This document shows, piece by piece, positions 1-7,886 of a stretch of 64,000 bases of DNA; position 1 is the stretch's first letter, and every line of letters begins with the position of its first letter. Both the position numbers and the translations under genes were made by a program. This DNA comes from an uncultured Christensenellaceae bacterium (GTDB taxonomy: Bacteria > Bacillota > Clostridia > Christensenellales > UBA3700). The stretch lies in NCBI GenBank assembly GCA_944381325.1, contig CALWKS010000002.1:1-64000 (forward strand). Direction: 5' to 3'. The notes under the pieces were generated by a model, which saw nothing but the letters and a program-made list of their open reading frames with translations, was not told the DNA's origin and did not search any database.

Positions 1-44
1 AACTGGTTAGAGTTTTCTTCCATAAAATCTAAATAAGTTTTCAT
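1..44 (-). CDS. 5' end of an unidentified CDS (partial)
   Basis: An ATG at 44 reading leftward opens a frame (MKTYLDFMEENSNQ...) that stays open to the window edge. It is preceded by an AAGGGGAT ribosome site about ten bases upstream. The start is divergent from the recombinase at 147. Only 14 codons are visible, so no function can be given, and the reading could be chance. Confidence 0.4.
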   Translation of the reverse strand, partial: MKTYLDFMEENSNQ

Positions 45-146
45 TTTACTCAATCCCCTTCAAATAATTCAAAGTTACTTTAAGTAAATTTTACCACTTT
101 TTGATATAATTTGCAATAACATATTTTACAAAGGAGAACCAAAAAA

Positions 147-1031
147 ATGGAACGCATCGAATCTTTTATTAATTTTCTTCAAGCCACTAAGAATTTGTCA
201 GTTAAATCTCTTAATGCTTACAAATATGATTTATATCAATTTCAGGCATTTGAGCCGAATGAAAACTCACCTGACCTATTTGCTTTTATATCTTATTTGA
301 AATTTGATTTAAAGCTGAAAGACACTTCCATACGCAGAAAAATAGTAACATTGAAGAATTATTATAATTATCTCGTTGACAGAGATATTATTACCCGATC
401 GCCTTTCTTTAATCTTAAATTCAAATTTAAGCAAGAAAAACGTCTACCTAAGACTTTAAGCATTGCCGACATATCAAAGATTCTCAACTGTTTAAATATT
501 GATGTGGCAACGTTATCAAGTTTTGGACGTCAAAGTTATATCCGAGATGCCGCTCTGCTGGACTTGCTTATAAGCACCGGTATAAGAATAGGTGAAGCTG
601 CTTCCCTTACCGTTGACGATGTCATGATGACTGAAAGAACGCTTTTAATTCATGGCAAAGGACGAAAACAGAGAATAATTTACATATCCTCGCCCACTAC
701 CTGGAACAGACTTGTAACGTTAATTAAAGAACGCAGAAGATGTAAAGACAAACACCTGTTTATCAATAGATACGGCAATCCGATTTCTCTCCACGGTATC
801 GAAGACATATTTTCAAAATATGCAAAAAAAGCCAATATTAAAGTTAAATCGACGCCTCATTATTTGAGGCATACTTTTGCAACTAATCTGCTTGCAAACG
901 GTGCAGATCTAAGGTCTGTGCAAGAAATACTCGGGCATGCCAGCGTAGCTACGACACAGATATACACGGAAGTTACTACAAAAAGAAAAAAACAAGTTTT
1001 GAAAAAATATAATTACCGAAACAAACTTTGA
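147..1031 (+). CDS. XerC/XerD-type tyrosine recombinase
   Basis: A 294-aa site-specific recombinase that cuts and rejoins DNA through a covalent phosphotyrosine. The N-terminal ~85 residues form a SAM-like core-binding domain (SFINFLQATKNLSVKSLNAY). The catalytic domain shows the family residues: Arg in STGIRIGEAASL, Lys in HGKGRKQR, HxxR in PHYLRHTFA, His in LGHASVATTQ and Tyr in IYTEV. Length is normal for Xer/phage-type enzymes without an arm-binding domain. An AAAGGAGAA ribosome site supports the start. It lies next to, and transcribed towards, the tail module, so it may be that module's integrase or an unrelated Xer-like enzyme; the chromosomal dimer-resolution XerC/D cannot be excluded. 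Confidence 0.85.
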   Translation: MERIESFINFLQATKNLSVKSLNAYKYDLYQFQAFEPNENSPDLFAFISYLKFDLKLKDTSIRRKIVTLKNYYNYLVDRDIITRSPFFNLKFKFKQEKRLPKTLSIADISKILNCLNIDVATLSSFGRQSYIRDAALLDLLISTGIRIGEAASLTVDDVMMTERTLLIHGKGRKQRIIYISSPTTWNRLVTLIKERRRCKDKHLFINRYGNPISLHGIEDIFSKYAKKANIKVKSTPHYLRHTFATNLLANGADLRSVQEILGHASVATTQIYTEVTTKRKKQVLKKYNYRNKL

Positions 1032-1102
1032 AGATAATTTGAACGCTACGCAATAAAATGGCTTACCGCAATGCGTTTTTGTATTATCTTTTGGAACAAC
1101 AA

Positions 1103-1132
1103 AAGAAGCCTTGTTACATATCAAGGCTTCTT
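1103..1132 (-). terminator. Terminator of the tail fibre operon
   Basis: A perfect 11-bp stem (AAGAAGCCTTG / CAAGGCTTCTT) with an 8-nt loop lies just past the stop of the glycine-rich tip gene. On the minus strand the stem is followed by a T-rich run (TTTTGTTGTT). It closes the minus-strand tail transcript and separates it from the convergent recombinase gene. Confidence 0.75.
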
Positions 1133-1150
1133 AAAAACATTGTGTTTTTA

Positions 1151-2146
1151 TCAGTAATAAATTCTAATCAAACCTGCGCCGCCGTTGCCTCCTACGCGAG
1201 CGGGAGTTGATCCTGCACCGCCTCCGCCTGCGCCGTAAGATTCGGCATTGCCGCCGTTGTTTGACAAACCCTCTCCTTTTCCGCCTTTGCCGAAAGCAGA
1301 CGATGCTCCTGAGCCACCGTGAAAACCTATCGCGTCCCAGGCACGTTCAACCTCAGAAAATGAGATAGAGAAGTTTTCACCGTTATCGGCATAATTTTCA
1401 GAAGAAACGGCGTTGAATGCATTGCCTTTGCCGTTGACGTTACTGCCGGGAGCTCCGTTTACAGAAAGGATGATATGACAGAATTCGTTTTCAGCTCCGA
1501 TTACAGTGCCGCCGTTGCCGCCTCGCTGATCATACTGGCCGCCCTCGCCTCCGCCTGCAACAATTGAAATACCGTTCGCGCTCGCTATTGTATTGCCTCC
1601 GTTCTGCCCGTTAGAGGAATTGCCCCCGCCTGCGCCCGCAACGCCGCAAGTAATCTGCCAAACATGTTCAAGAGATATACACGCAACAGACAGAGCTCCT
1701 GCTCCCGCACCTGCACCGCTGACAGTTGTTGACGATCCTGCACCTCCGCCACCGCCACCTTGTAGGAGCAAATACAAGTATCTGATACCAAGGTCTGACG
1801 ACGCGATTATATCTCCCGTTCTGTTTCCGACAGGCGTATCCGACGCGTAAACGTACGAACAGAGCCTGACTTCATTATCGTCAAAACGTATAAGATAACG
1901 AGTTTCTCCCGGGAAAGAAAACTGCGCACGCTGTACATTTTGCGGACGGCATCCTTTTCTTGCAACAGGATAACTTATCCCGTTTATGGTAAAAGGTAAA
2001 TTTATTGCCATACGACTGTATATTTTACCTGAAGGAGCTGTTACAAAACCGAAACTCTGCCCGTTCACGGTAAACGGCGATTGAATTCTATTATATCCCT
2101 GAGAATGCATTAAGCACTCACTTAAAATCTGAGATATGTTCGTCAT
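1151..2146 (-). CDS. Glycine-rich tail-tip/receptor-binding protein
   Basis: 331 aa. The first ~120 residues form a mixed domain. From about residue 125 the protein is dominated by Gly-rich stretches (GGGGGGAGSS, GAGAGAGA, GGGGAGS) and ends in GGAGLIRIYY, a typical last strand of phage Gly-rich tip domains. Such polyglycine-II-like domains sit at the distal end of tail fibres and select the cell-surface receptor. It is the last gene of the tail operon and its ATG overlaps the preceding stop by four bases, indicating translational coupling. Function is inferred from composition and position. Confidence 0.65.
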   Translation of the reverse strand: MTNISQILSECLMHSQGYNRIQSPFTVNGQSFGFVTAPSGKIYSRMAINLPFTINGISYPVARKGCRPQNVQRAQFSFPGETRYLIRFDDNEVRLCSYVYASDTPVGNRTGDIIASSDLGIRYLYLLLQGGGGGGAGSSTTVSGAGAGAGALSVACISLEHVWQITCGVAGAGGGNSSNGQNGGNTIASANGISIVAGGGEGGQYDQRGGNGGTVIGAENEFCHIILSVNGAPGSNVNGKGNAFNAVSSENYADNGENFSISFSEVERAWDAIGFHGGSGASSAFGKGGKGEGLSNNGGNAESYGAGGGGAGSTPARVGGNGGAGLIRIYY

Positions 2147-2799
2147 ACGATAAAATCAACCCCTTGCGCAGATATTTTTAGCTTTTCGATACCGTTTACG
2201 CGAATTGAAAGCGAATTATCCTGATAAGCAAACGAAATGCCGCCGAAATCGCGCAGAACATAGTCTGTTTTCTTGTTTTCGATTATTTGTTCAACGTCAG
2301 CAGTACTTACTCCTGAATCAGAAGCAGGAACGTAAAGGCCGTCTTCATTGACAGAAATGGTATTGCCTTGCGCAGTCGAAACTCTGGTATTGACCGAAAC
2401 GACATTCTGAGATATATCTACCGTATTTGAAGGAGTTGTGCTTCCCAACAACGCAACCGAACCGCCGCCTTCGCCGCTTATCACGGAAGGAGATACATAC
2501 AAGCCGTCGTCTTTGATCGACAAGGCGTTGTTTAAGTCCGCAGAAACGCGCACGTTGGCGTAAACGATGTTATCCTCACCGATAGTAACGGAAGCAGAAT
2601 TGGTAATACCTCCGTCAAGAACCGTCTCTTTATTGAGTTTTGCCGGAACGCTCAGGCTTATAGGCAATTCTGCGACCTGCGTGTTGAGAACCTTTTTTGA
2701 ATCAGACTCATAGGATATTTCGCTTGTTTTGCCGATAGATTTTTCTACCATAAGCGTAAGTTCCTGAGTTGACAGGGATTGGGTATTTAAAGTGCTCAT
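2143..2799 (-). CDS. Tail fibre/baseplate protein
   Basis: 218 aa, Ser/Thr/Asn-rich with low hydrophobicity and internally repeated segments: SIKDDGLYVSPS and SVNEDGLYVPAS recur about 55 residues apart, each following a T-x-x-x-N-hydrophobic strand. This pattern is typical of trimeric tail fibre shafts. The C-terminus (GISFAYQDNSLSIRVNG) resembles a beta-rich attachment unit. It lies between the 101-aa fibre-base protein and the Gly-rich tip, with stop/start overlap to the latter. No specific family is recognised. Confidence 0.55.
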   Translation of the reverse strand: MSTLNTQSLSTQELTLMVEKSIGKTSEISYESDSKKVLNTQVAELPISLSVPAKLNKETVLDGGITNSASVTIGEDNIVYANVRVSADLNNALSIKDDGLYVSPSVISGEGGGSVALLGSTTPSNTVDISQNVVSVNTRVSTAQGNTISVNEDGLYVPASDSGVSTADVEQIIENKKTDYVLRDFGGISFAYQDNSLSIRVNGIEKLKISAQGVDFIV

Positions 2800-2801
2800 A
2801 A

Positions 2802-3107
2802 TCAGGTCCTCTCCTCAAATGTTACCGACATTTTAAGCGGTCCGCGATATTGCAGCTCCTGCGCCTGCATAAGATAATCATACGCATACAAGCCGTCTAT
2901 CTGCTCGCTTTTGGGCTGCATTACTCTGCTGTTGAGCTGTTCATCGTTGGGAAGCACGAAATTGATATATGCGTCGTATTTAGACGGTTCAAACGGGCAC
3001 AGCGCCCTTACCGTCGTAACGCCGTTGCTGAATTTAAACAGTTTGACATTGTCCATATCGGCAATACTGCCGTCGTTATTGTATTTTACCGTAAAAATGT
3101 TATTCAT
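2802..3107 (-). CDS. Small baseplate/fibre-attachment protein
   Basis: 101 aa, compact and beta-rich (FTVKYNNDGSIADMDNVKLF ... YRGPLKMSVTFEERT). It resembles the N-terminal portion of BppU-like baseplate upper proteins that dock receptor-binding proteins onto siphophage baseplates. Spacing to the next gene is 2 bp. The assignment rests on size, position and fold impression only. Confidence 0.45.
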   Translation of the reverse strand: MNNIFTVKYNNDGSIADMDNVKLFKFSNGVTTVRALCPFEPSKYDAYINFVLPNDEQLNSRVMQPKSEQIDGLYAYDYLMQAQELQYRGPLKMSVTFEERT

Positions 3108-3122
3108 TTACACTCACCCCGA

Positions 3123-3929
3123 TCAACCTATTCTTTTCCACATATAACAAGTAATATACGGCTGCAAATTCGTGTGTGCGCTACCTCCCCCGTTTGAAGG
3201 AACGCCGTATTCTGCCTTAATATAATTTTTTACAGCACTAGTAGAGACTCCATTCCCCAAACTACCGGACTGGTAACCGTATTCGACATATCTATATGTC
3301 GATCCTATATAAACACCACTTGCAACACTTTCAATTTTTCCTGAAAGCGGAGCTCTGTAACCATTAGACAACTCGCTTTGACCTTTATGATCATGTGCCG
3401 GAATTTCACTTAAAGTCAAAATATGAGATTTTTCTCCACCTGTTTTTTCAACTGCATTGAATTCTGTTTGACCTGAATCTACACCTACAGGAACTCTTCC
3501 ACTTCCCCAAGCAGTCCAAGAACCCCCTATGTAATTGCCGGGATTATTATTGATCGCAGTCATTAAAATAGAGCCCACCGGATAGAGCAATCTGAGCAAT
3601 GTCTTTTTAAGCTCTGAATCCGACAAACTTGTAGCCTTCGCATATGTATTGTTTGCATCTGTTTTCGAAAGATAATTATTACTTGCGTCAGTTTTTGTAA
3701 GATATTTTGTACTTGCTTCAGTCTTAGAAAGGTAAGTCACACTTCCATCGGACTTCGTAAGATAATTTGTAGCAGCTTCGGATTTTGTCAGATAATCGGA
3801 CTTTATTCCGTTTATTTCATCAATATTTATATTGATTCCGTTTTCGATATTATTAAGATCGTCTGCCGTAACTATATCGTTGGCAGTCCAGGTCTTTTTC
3901 TGATATACGTCAGTAGTAATGTTAGCCAT
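3123..3929 (-). CDS. Tail fibre with collar-like C-terminal domain
   Basis: 268 aa. The N-terminal ~40 residues (WTANDIVTADDLNNIENGIN) are the usual attachment motif of Firmicute tail fibres. Residues 46-96 are five tandem 10-residue units. From about residue 115 a collar-type domain follows (LLYPVGSILMTAINNNPG, GGSWTAWGSGRVPVG, LSEIPAHDH, LQPYITCYMWKR), characteristic of phage tail collar/microcystin-dependent-type proteins. It probably forms a trimeric fibre of the tail. The gene starts after an AAAGGAGGA site and lies downstream of a terminator and a putative promoter box, so it opens a separate fibre transcript. Confidence 0.75.
   Translation of the reverse strand: MANITTDVYQKKTWTANDIVTADDLNNIENGININIDEINGIKSDYLTKSEAATNYLTKSDGSVTYLSKTEASTKYLTKTDASNNYLSKTDANNTYAKATSLSDSELKKTLLRLLYPVGSILMTAINNNPGNYIGGSWTAWGSGRVPVGVDSGQTEFNAVEKTGGEKSHILTLSEIPAHDHKGQSELSNGYRAPLSGKIESVASGVYIGSTYRYVEYGYQSGSLGNGVSTSAVKNYIKAEYGVPSNGGGSAHTNLQPYITCYMWKRIG
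3642..3794 (-). repeat. Five tandem 30-bp coding repeats in the tail fibre
   Basis: Codons 46-96 of the fibre encode five copies of a 10-residue unit, YL(T/S)K(S/T)(E/D)xxxx, in tandem, ending in a degenerate YAKA. Such in-phase repeats in a fibre shaft set shaft length and can change copy number by recombination. Confidence 0.8.
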
Positions 3930-3974
3930 AATTTCCTCCTTTTGATAATTCGATTATAAACTATACAAAAGGCA

Positions 3975-3989
3975 AAAAACTCCCGAACT
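3975..3989 (-). promoter_or_regulatory. Putative promoter box of the fibre operon
   Basis: The minus-strand sequence AGTTCGGGAGTTTTT lies about 50 bp upstream of the tail fibre start and just after the lipoprotein terminator. The identical 15-mer recurs at 12078-12092 in front of the first structural gene. Both copies are followed by -10-like hexamers (TATAGT or TATGGT) at 17-18 nt from the TTCGGG part. This suggests a shared recognition box for an activator or alternative sigma factor. Confidence 0.45.
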
Positions 3990-3992
3990 AAA

Positions 3993-4028
3993 AACAAAGA
4001 TGACCGCAGAACTGCGGCCATCTTTGTT
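3993..4028 (-). terminator. Terminator of the lipoprotein gene
   Basis: A 17-bp stem (AACAAAGATG-CCGCAG arms with one mismatch) and a 2-nt loop lie 19 bp after the lipoprotein stop, followed on the minus strand by TTTTTAG. It is strong, and isolates the lipoprotein transcript from the fibre genes downstream. Confidence 0.8.
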
Positions 4029-4046
4029 GATCAGTTAGTTTATAAA

Positions 4047-5075
4047 TTATGACTTTTCTCCCTGTATAGGCTCCTGTACTCCGTCCCAGACATTGTCAAG
4101 AATAAGAATTCTTACACTGGGATTGACATTTAAGCTGAATGACAGCTTTACGTTTTTTGTTGCAACAAAATTGGCATCATCAATAAAAAAATACCATCTT
4201 TTCGCTTCATTGTGTTTCAATGATTGATCCTCTTCAGGCACACTCCTACTATCTTTACCCAACATATAGCTTACTCTTATATAAGTATCATCAAAAATAC
4301 TTCGCATCATATTTCCGAAATTTGCTGAGGTAATAGTATCAAACATTTTGTTTGTAACTTTTACACTTGCACACCAATGCTTTCTGTTCTTATTTGTACA
4401 TGTAATAATATCCTGTTCGCTCTGTACTATGCCGTCATGATATTCAACAATAACGCTCACAGTATAATATACTACCCCGTTGAGTTTTACCTCATACTCC
4501 TTACCGTTTTCAAACTGCTGTACGCGATCGACCTCTCCGTAAAGTGTATTGAGACTGCTCTGGATTTCTTCAAGCACTCCGTCAGAACCGTCCGAGCCGT
4601 ATATTTTATTCAGAACAAGTTGCATCTCGGTAACCTGCGACTTCACCTCACTATCGCTGGCGCTGTTGTCTGTCAACGTGCTCTGCAATGTCTCCACCTG
4701 AGATTTCAACTTCGCGTATTCCTGAGCGTCTATGCCTCCGTTTTCAAGCGCGGATATTCTCTTGTCAAGCGTACTTATCAAAGAGGCTGAAGTTTCCAGA
4801 TTCTTGACGCGGGTCTCAAGACTTGCGATATCTTTCTTCAGTTCCTCTATTTGAGAATTTGAACTTGTCAGCGTTTTTTTCAACGTCTCTATCTGAGCTT
4901 TCAAATCATCGATATTTGAACTGCCGGAATTATTCTGTAAGTCGGCAATCTGTGCTTTCAAATCTTCTATTGTCTGCTTCATAGCGTCGATATCCTCGTC
5001 GCTGCAAGCAACCAAGGAAAACATTGTACAAAAAATGAGCATAATAACGGTAAATAAAACAAAAACTTTTTTCAT
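4047..5075 (-). CDS. Coiled-coil lipoprotein carried in the tail module
   Basis: 342 aa. The N-terminus is a type II signal peptide: KK, a hydrophobic run, then lipobox SLVAC with Cys at residue 24. Residues ~28-190 form a long coiled coil of repeated heptads (DLKAQIADLQ, IEELKKDIASLETRVKNLE). Residues ~200-335 form a beta-rich domain. The protein should be anchored on the outer face of the membrane, projecting a stalk. Its own promoter (5094-5122) and terminator (3993-4028) mark it as a moron-type cargo gene. A role in blocking re-adsorption or self-killing is inferred by analogy with phage superinfection-exclusion lipoproteins; there is no homology evidence. Confidence 0.7.
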   Translation of the reverse strand: MKKVFVLFTVIMLIFCTMFSLVACSDEDIDAMKQTIEDLKAQIADLQNNSGSSNIDDLKAQIETLKKTLTSSNSQIEELKKDIASLETRVKNLETSASLISTLDKRISALENGGIDAQEYAKLKSQVETLQSTLTDNSASDSEVKSQVTEMQLVLNKIYGSDGSDGVLEEIQSSLNTLYGEVDRVQQFENGKEYEVKLNGVVYYTVSVIVEYHDGIVQSEQDIITCTNKNRKHWCASVKVTNKMFDTITSANFGNMMRSIFDDTYIRVSYMLGKDSRSVPEEDQSLKHNEAKRWYFFIDDANFVATKNVKLSFSLNVNPSVRILILDNVWDGVQEPIQGEKS

Positions 5076-5093
5076 AAGCCCCTCCTGAAACTT

Positions 5094-5122
5094 ATATTAT
5101 CATATCATGAATAATATTTCAA
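5094..5122 (-). promoter_or_regulatory. Sigma-A promoter of the lipoprotein gene
   Basis: On the minus strand TTGAAA (5117-5122), a 17-bp spacer and TAATAT (5094-5099) lie directly upstream of an AGGAGGGG ribosome site and the lipoprotein ATG. This is a near-consensus vegetative promoter placed in the ~55-bp gap after the hub gene, allowing expression independent of the tail operon. Confidence 0.7.
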
Positions 5123-5130
5123 GTTTTATT

Positions 5131-7458
5131 TTACTCGCTTTGACAATAAGACAGCGCTTTCAGAGTTTGCTTTAATCCTCCGTCAAAAGTGATACTGTTG
5201 CTAACTATTCTGGGAGAACCTGAATGCAACATTCCTCCCACAGCGTTTATAGGCACAGTAAAGCTGTATTTCACAGGGACATCAACATCGTAATCGAGAT
5301 CTCCCGTCCACTCGCTTTCAAAAATTTCTCTGCCTTTACCGTAAAGCTGAATGAGCCTGTTAGCAACGGCATTGGCATTCTCAACGCAATTCAACAAAGT
5401 CCCTGCGGAATAATCGAGAGCATTTTTATCTTCTGCCTGTAAATTGCTTACGCTTATCTGTGCAGAATTATTTGAAATCGCAACTCCGTTTATTTTGCAA
5501 TTATGCGTGTTAACTATTATACTTTTATCTAAATAGACTTCATAAAAGTATTTATTTATATCTTTATTGTATGATATCAAATCAGACGAATATATATCGC
5601 TACTTCTAATATCTAACGATACTTGGCTTAAATATTTGGGTAGATATAATTTATAATAGGCATTATTGTTTTCTATTTTATATGGCTCTAGATCCTTTAA
5701 GTAATATGTGATAATATCTGAAGCGTTCTGTCCTGCAGAATCCGCTTTGAAATCATAAGTCGTATAACTTGTAGAGACCTCGGTAACTATACCCTTACGC
5801 TTCTTTGGCTTTGACAGAGAAAAAGCATTGGAAGCCGTAACGGTTTTTTCGTCAACTTCAACGTCTGACCGCGATAAATCAACGCGCGTAACATGCTTAA
5901 GCATAATGCTGTCGAGCATATAGCGCTTTTCGTCTTCCATATCGGTATGAATTATTAGTCTGTCTTTTTCATCTATATAGATCACGCACAAGAATGACTT
6001 GGCGATATTATCCAGCACATCCCAGACAGGCTGTCTCTCAAGATAAGGATCGGGTATGGTTATATTGAGAAGTTCCCAGTCCACGCCCTCGATAAGTTTT
6101 CCTCCGCCCGCAATATGATCTCTCATTTTCAAATAAAGCGTTTCGTCATCTGCCCAACCGTTCTGCGCTTTAAGCGTAGCGAGTTTTTCAAGAGCTTCTG
6201 CATCAGAATATATCTTGTTGGACAGTCTGATAACAAGATTTTCGTTTATGCTTTCAAATACACTTTCGACAATTCGGTACAATGTTTCAGACTTGAAATT
6301 TCCCACATCGTCCATCGGGAAGAAGCCGGTGTACGTTATGGTCTGCAAATCGTTAAGTCGGTCGTTTGCCTGAAACTCGACCCAACTGTTATCCATAGGT
6401 ATATCCCACTCAGACACAAAATAGGTGCCCAGTTTATGCTCCTTGCCGTCAACGCTGATATAGGGCACGACTCTCTTGCCCATTATCTCTACGTCTTTGA
6501 GATAACCTGTATCGAGTTTTCTGCCCGTATTGAGAATGGTTGCCTTCATGCTGTTGCTTACAAGACCGTATGACACATCCCCTTCGCTGTCAGGGAGCTG
6601 GCGCGTTATTTCTATATTCTGGATCTCGTCACCGTCATAAATTTCAGTTTGATTGTCATAGCATTTTGACAGCCAGCAAACCTTGTGATTGCCTAACTGC
6701 AGTTTGTTTGCATCCGCATAATAATTTGAATAATTAAACTGCTTTTCGCCGCCGTTGTCACTTACAATTATTCTATGTACCTTTGAAATCTCTATTTCTA
6801 TCTTTTCAAACAATTCGTTGTTTTGCAATCCGAGATCGAGGCTCAATTCATGCGACGTAAAAGTCTGAAGCATTATAACATCGTCTCTCTTGAAATAAAT
6901 GCCTTTTGACACGACATAATTTGTGACCTGACCATTGTCTTCAGCGACAGACTGATCAGACTCAAGCATTGTGAAAGACAATTCCTTTGAAGGTTGAACC
7001 GTTTCTTTGAACTGATAAAGTTTTATTTTGAATTGAGACGGAATTTCAATTATGTAATTTCCGACTTTTTCTACTATATTGTCAATGTCTGTCTGTTTAT
7101 CATAATCATATCTTATGCCCGTAATCGTCCACTTTGTAACGCTTCTTGCAATGTTGAATTCAAAAGAAAGCATAGCTTTGTCTTCTGAAATAACTTTGCG
7201 ATAAAGCCTTTTGTCTCCGATAAGTCTGGGCTTTCTGAGCAATTCAATGTCATTGAGCTGAAAAATCGGATTGGTAAACTCAGATTCGTTCAGAGATATA
7301 ATTGCTTTCTTGATATTGTTGTCAAGTTCTGATTTTATAACAGAAACGTTACCCCCGTCATTAACCGTTTTTTTCTCAAAAACGGTCATGCCTTCATCCT
7401 GATCTTCCTTGCCGAAAATAACGTCAATCCTGCCGCGTAATTTCCTTATCTGCTCCAT
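5131..7458 (-). CDS. Tail hub / tail-associated (Tal-like) protein
   Basis: 775 aa, a large beta-rich protein with a central segment typical of siphophage hub proteins (QPVWDVLDNIAKSFLCVIYI, then DEKDRLIIH). It follows the distal-tail-like gene, the usual place of the tail hub. It would close the tail tip and carry the fibres. No obvious peptidase or lytic motif (HxH, NlpC or M23 signature) is seen, so the usual tail lysin activity seems absent or unrecognised. It starts 2 bp after the previous gene. Confidence 0.65.
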   Translation of the reverse strand: MEQIRKLRGRIDVIFGKEDQDEGMTVFEKKTVNDGGNVSVIKSELDNNIKKAIISLNESEFTNPIFQLNDIELLRKPRLIGDKRLYRKVISEDKAMLSFEFNIARSVTKWTITGIRYDYDKQTDIDNIVEKVGNYIIEIPSQFKIKLYQFKETVQPSKELSFTMLESDQSVAEDNGQVTNYVVSKGIYFKRDDVIMLQTFTSHELSLDLGLQNNELFEKIEIEISKVHRIIVSDNGGEKQFNYSNYYADANKLQLGNHKVCWLSKCYDNQTEIYDGDEIQNIEITRQLPDSEGDVSYGLVSNSMKATILNTGRKLDTGYLKDVEIMGKRVVPYISVDGKEHKLGTYFVSEWDIPMDNSWVEFQANDRLNDLQTITYTGFFPMDDVGNFKSETLYRIVESVFESINENLVIRLSNKIYSDAEALEKLATLKAQNGWADDETLYLKMRDHIAGGGKLIEGVDWELLNITIPDPYLERQPVWDVLDNIAKSFLCVIYIDEKDRLIIHTDMEDEKRYMLDSIMLKHVTRVDLSRSDVEVDEKTVTASNAFSLSKPKKRKGIVTEVSTSYTTYDFKADSAGQNASDIITYYLKDLEPYKIENNNAYYKLYLPKYLSQVSLDIRSSDIYSSDLISYNKDINKYFYEVYLDKSIIVNTHNCKINGVAISNNSAQISVSNLQAEDKNALDYSAGTLLNCVENANAVANRLIQLYGKGREIFESEWTGDLDYDVDVPVKYSFTVPINAVGGMLHSGSPRIVSNSITFDGGLKQTLKALSYCQSE

Positions 7459-7460
7459 AG

Positions 7461-7886
7461 TTATTTCTCCACGACCTTAACGTTGACGTCTTTCCACGCG
7501 AAACCGCCGTTTATAAAATACGGCACATAAGACAAGTCTGAAAGATAGACTTTGCCCATGAAGACGACATCGTTTTCCTGTTCTTCTTTCAACTCGCCTT
7601 TTTCTACAATGTCTGCAGATTTCATCCTGATCTCAATATCGAAAAAGGTGTTGTCAACTGATTCAACCGCTTTCTTCAGCATCTTCAGATCTGTATCGCC
7701 CATAAGATTCCAAACCATTTCAAGAGAATTTTTGATCGCGATCATGTCAATTATCATAGTCCCGTCCAATGCACGCTGTTCTTTGCAAATGCGCTCTTTC
7801 CCGAACTGAATATCGGAAGGAATAGGAAGGGTATAAACCTGGCTTTCACCTGTAGTTATTTTACAACTTATTATATTTTCAGACAT
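7461..7886 (-). CDS. Distal tail-like protein
   Basis: 141 aa. It overlaps the end of the tape-measure gene by eight bases and precedes the hub, which is the conserved place of the distal tail (Dit) protein or a tail-tip adaptor. The sequence is soluble and mixed alpha/beta (VYTLPIPSDIQFGKERICK), with a final beta segment (GFAWKDVNVKVVEK). It is shorter than a classical Dit, so it may be an adaptor. Family not recognised. Confidence 0.5.
   Translation of the reverse strand: MSENIISCKITTGESQVYTLPIPSDIQFGKERICKEQRALDGTMIIDMIAIKNSLEMVWNLMGDTDLKMLKKAVESVDNTFFDIEIRMKSADIVEKGELKEEQENDVVFMGKVYLSDLSYVPYFINGGFAWKDVNVKVVEK

Noticed and set aside
3642..3794. Possible CRISPR-like repeat array
   Set aside because: The 30-bp units are in frame inside the tail fibre gene, degenerate and without spacers.
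7795..7812. Third copy of the TTCGGGA box
   Set aside because: It lies inside a coding sequence and matches only partly, so it is probably coincidental.
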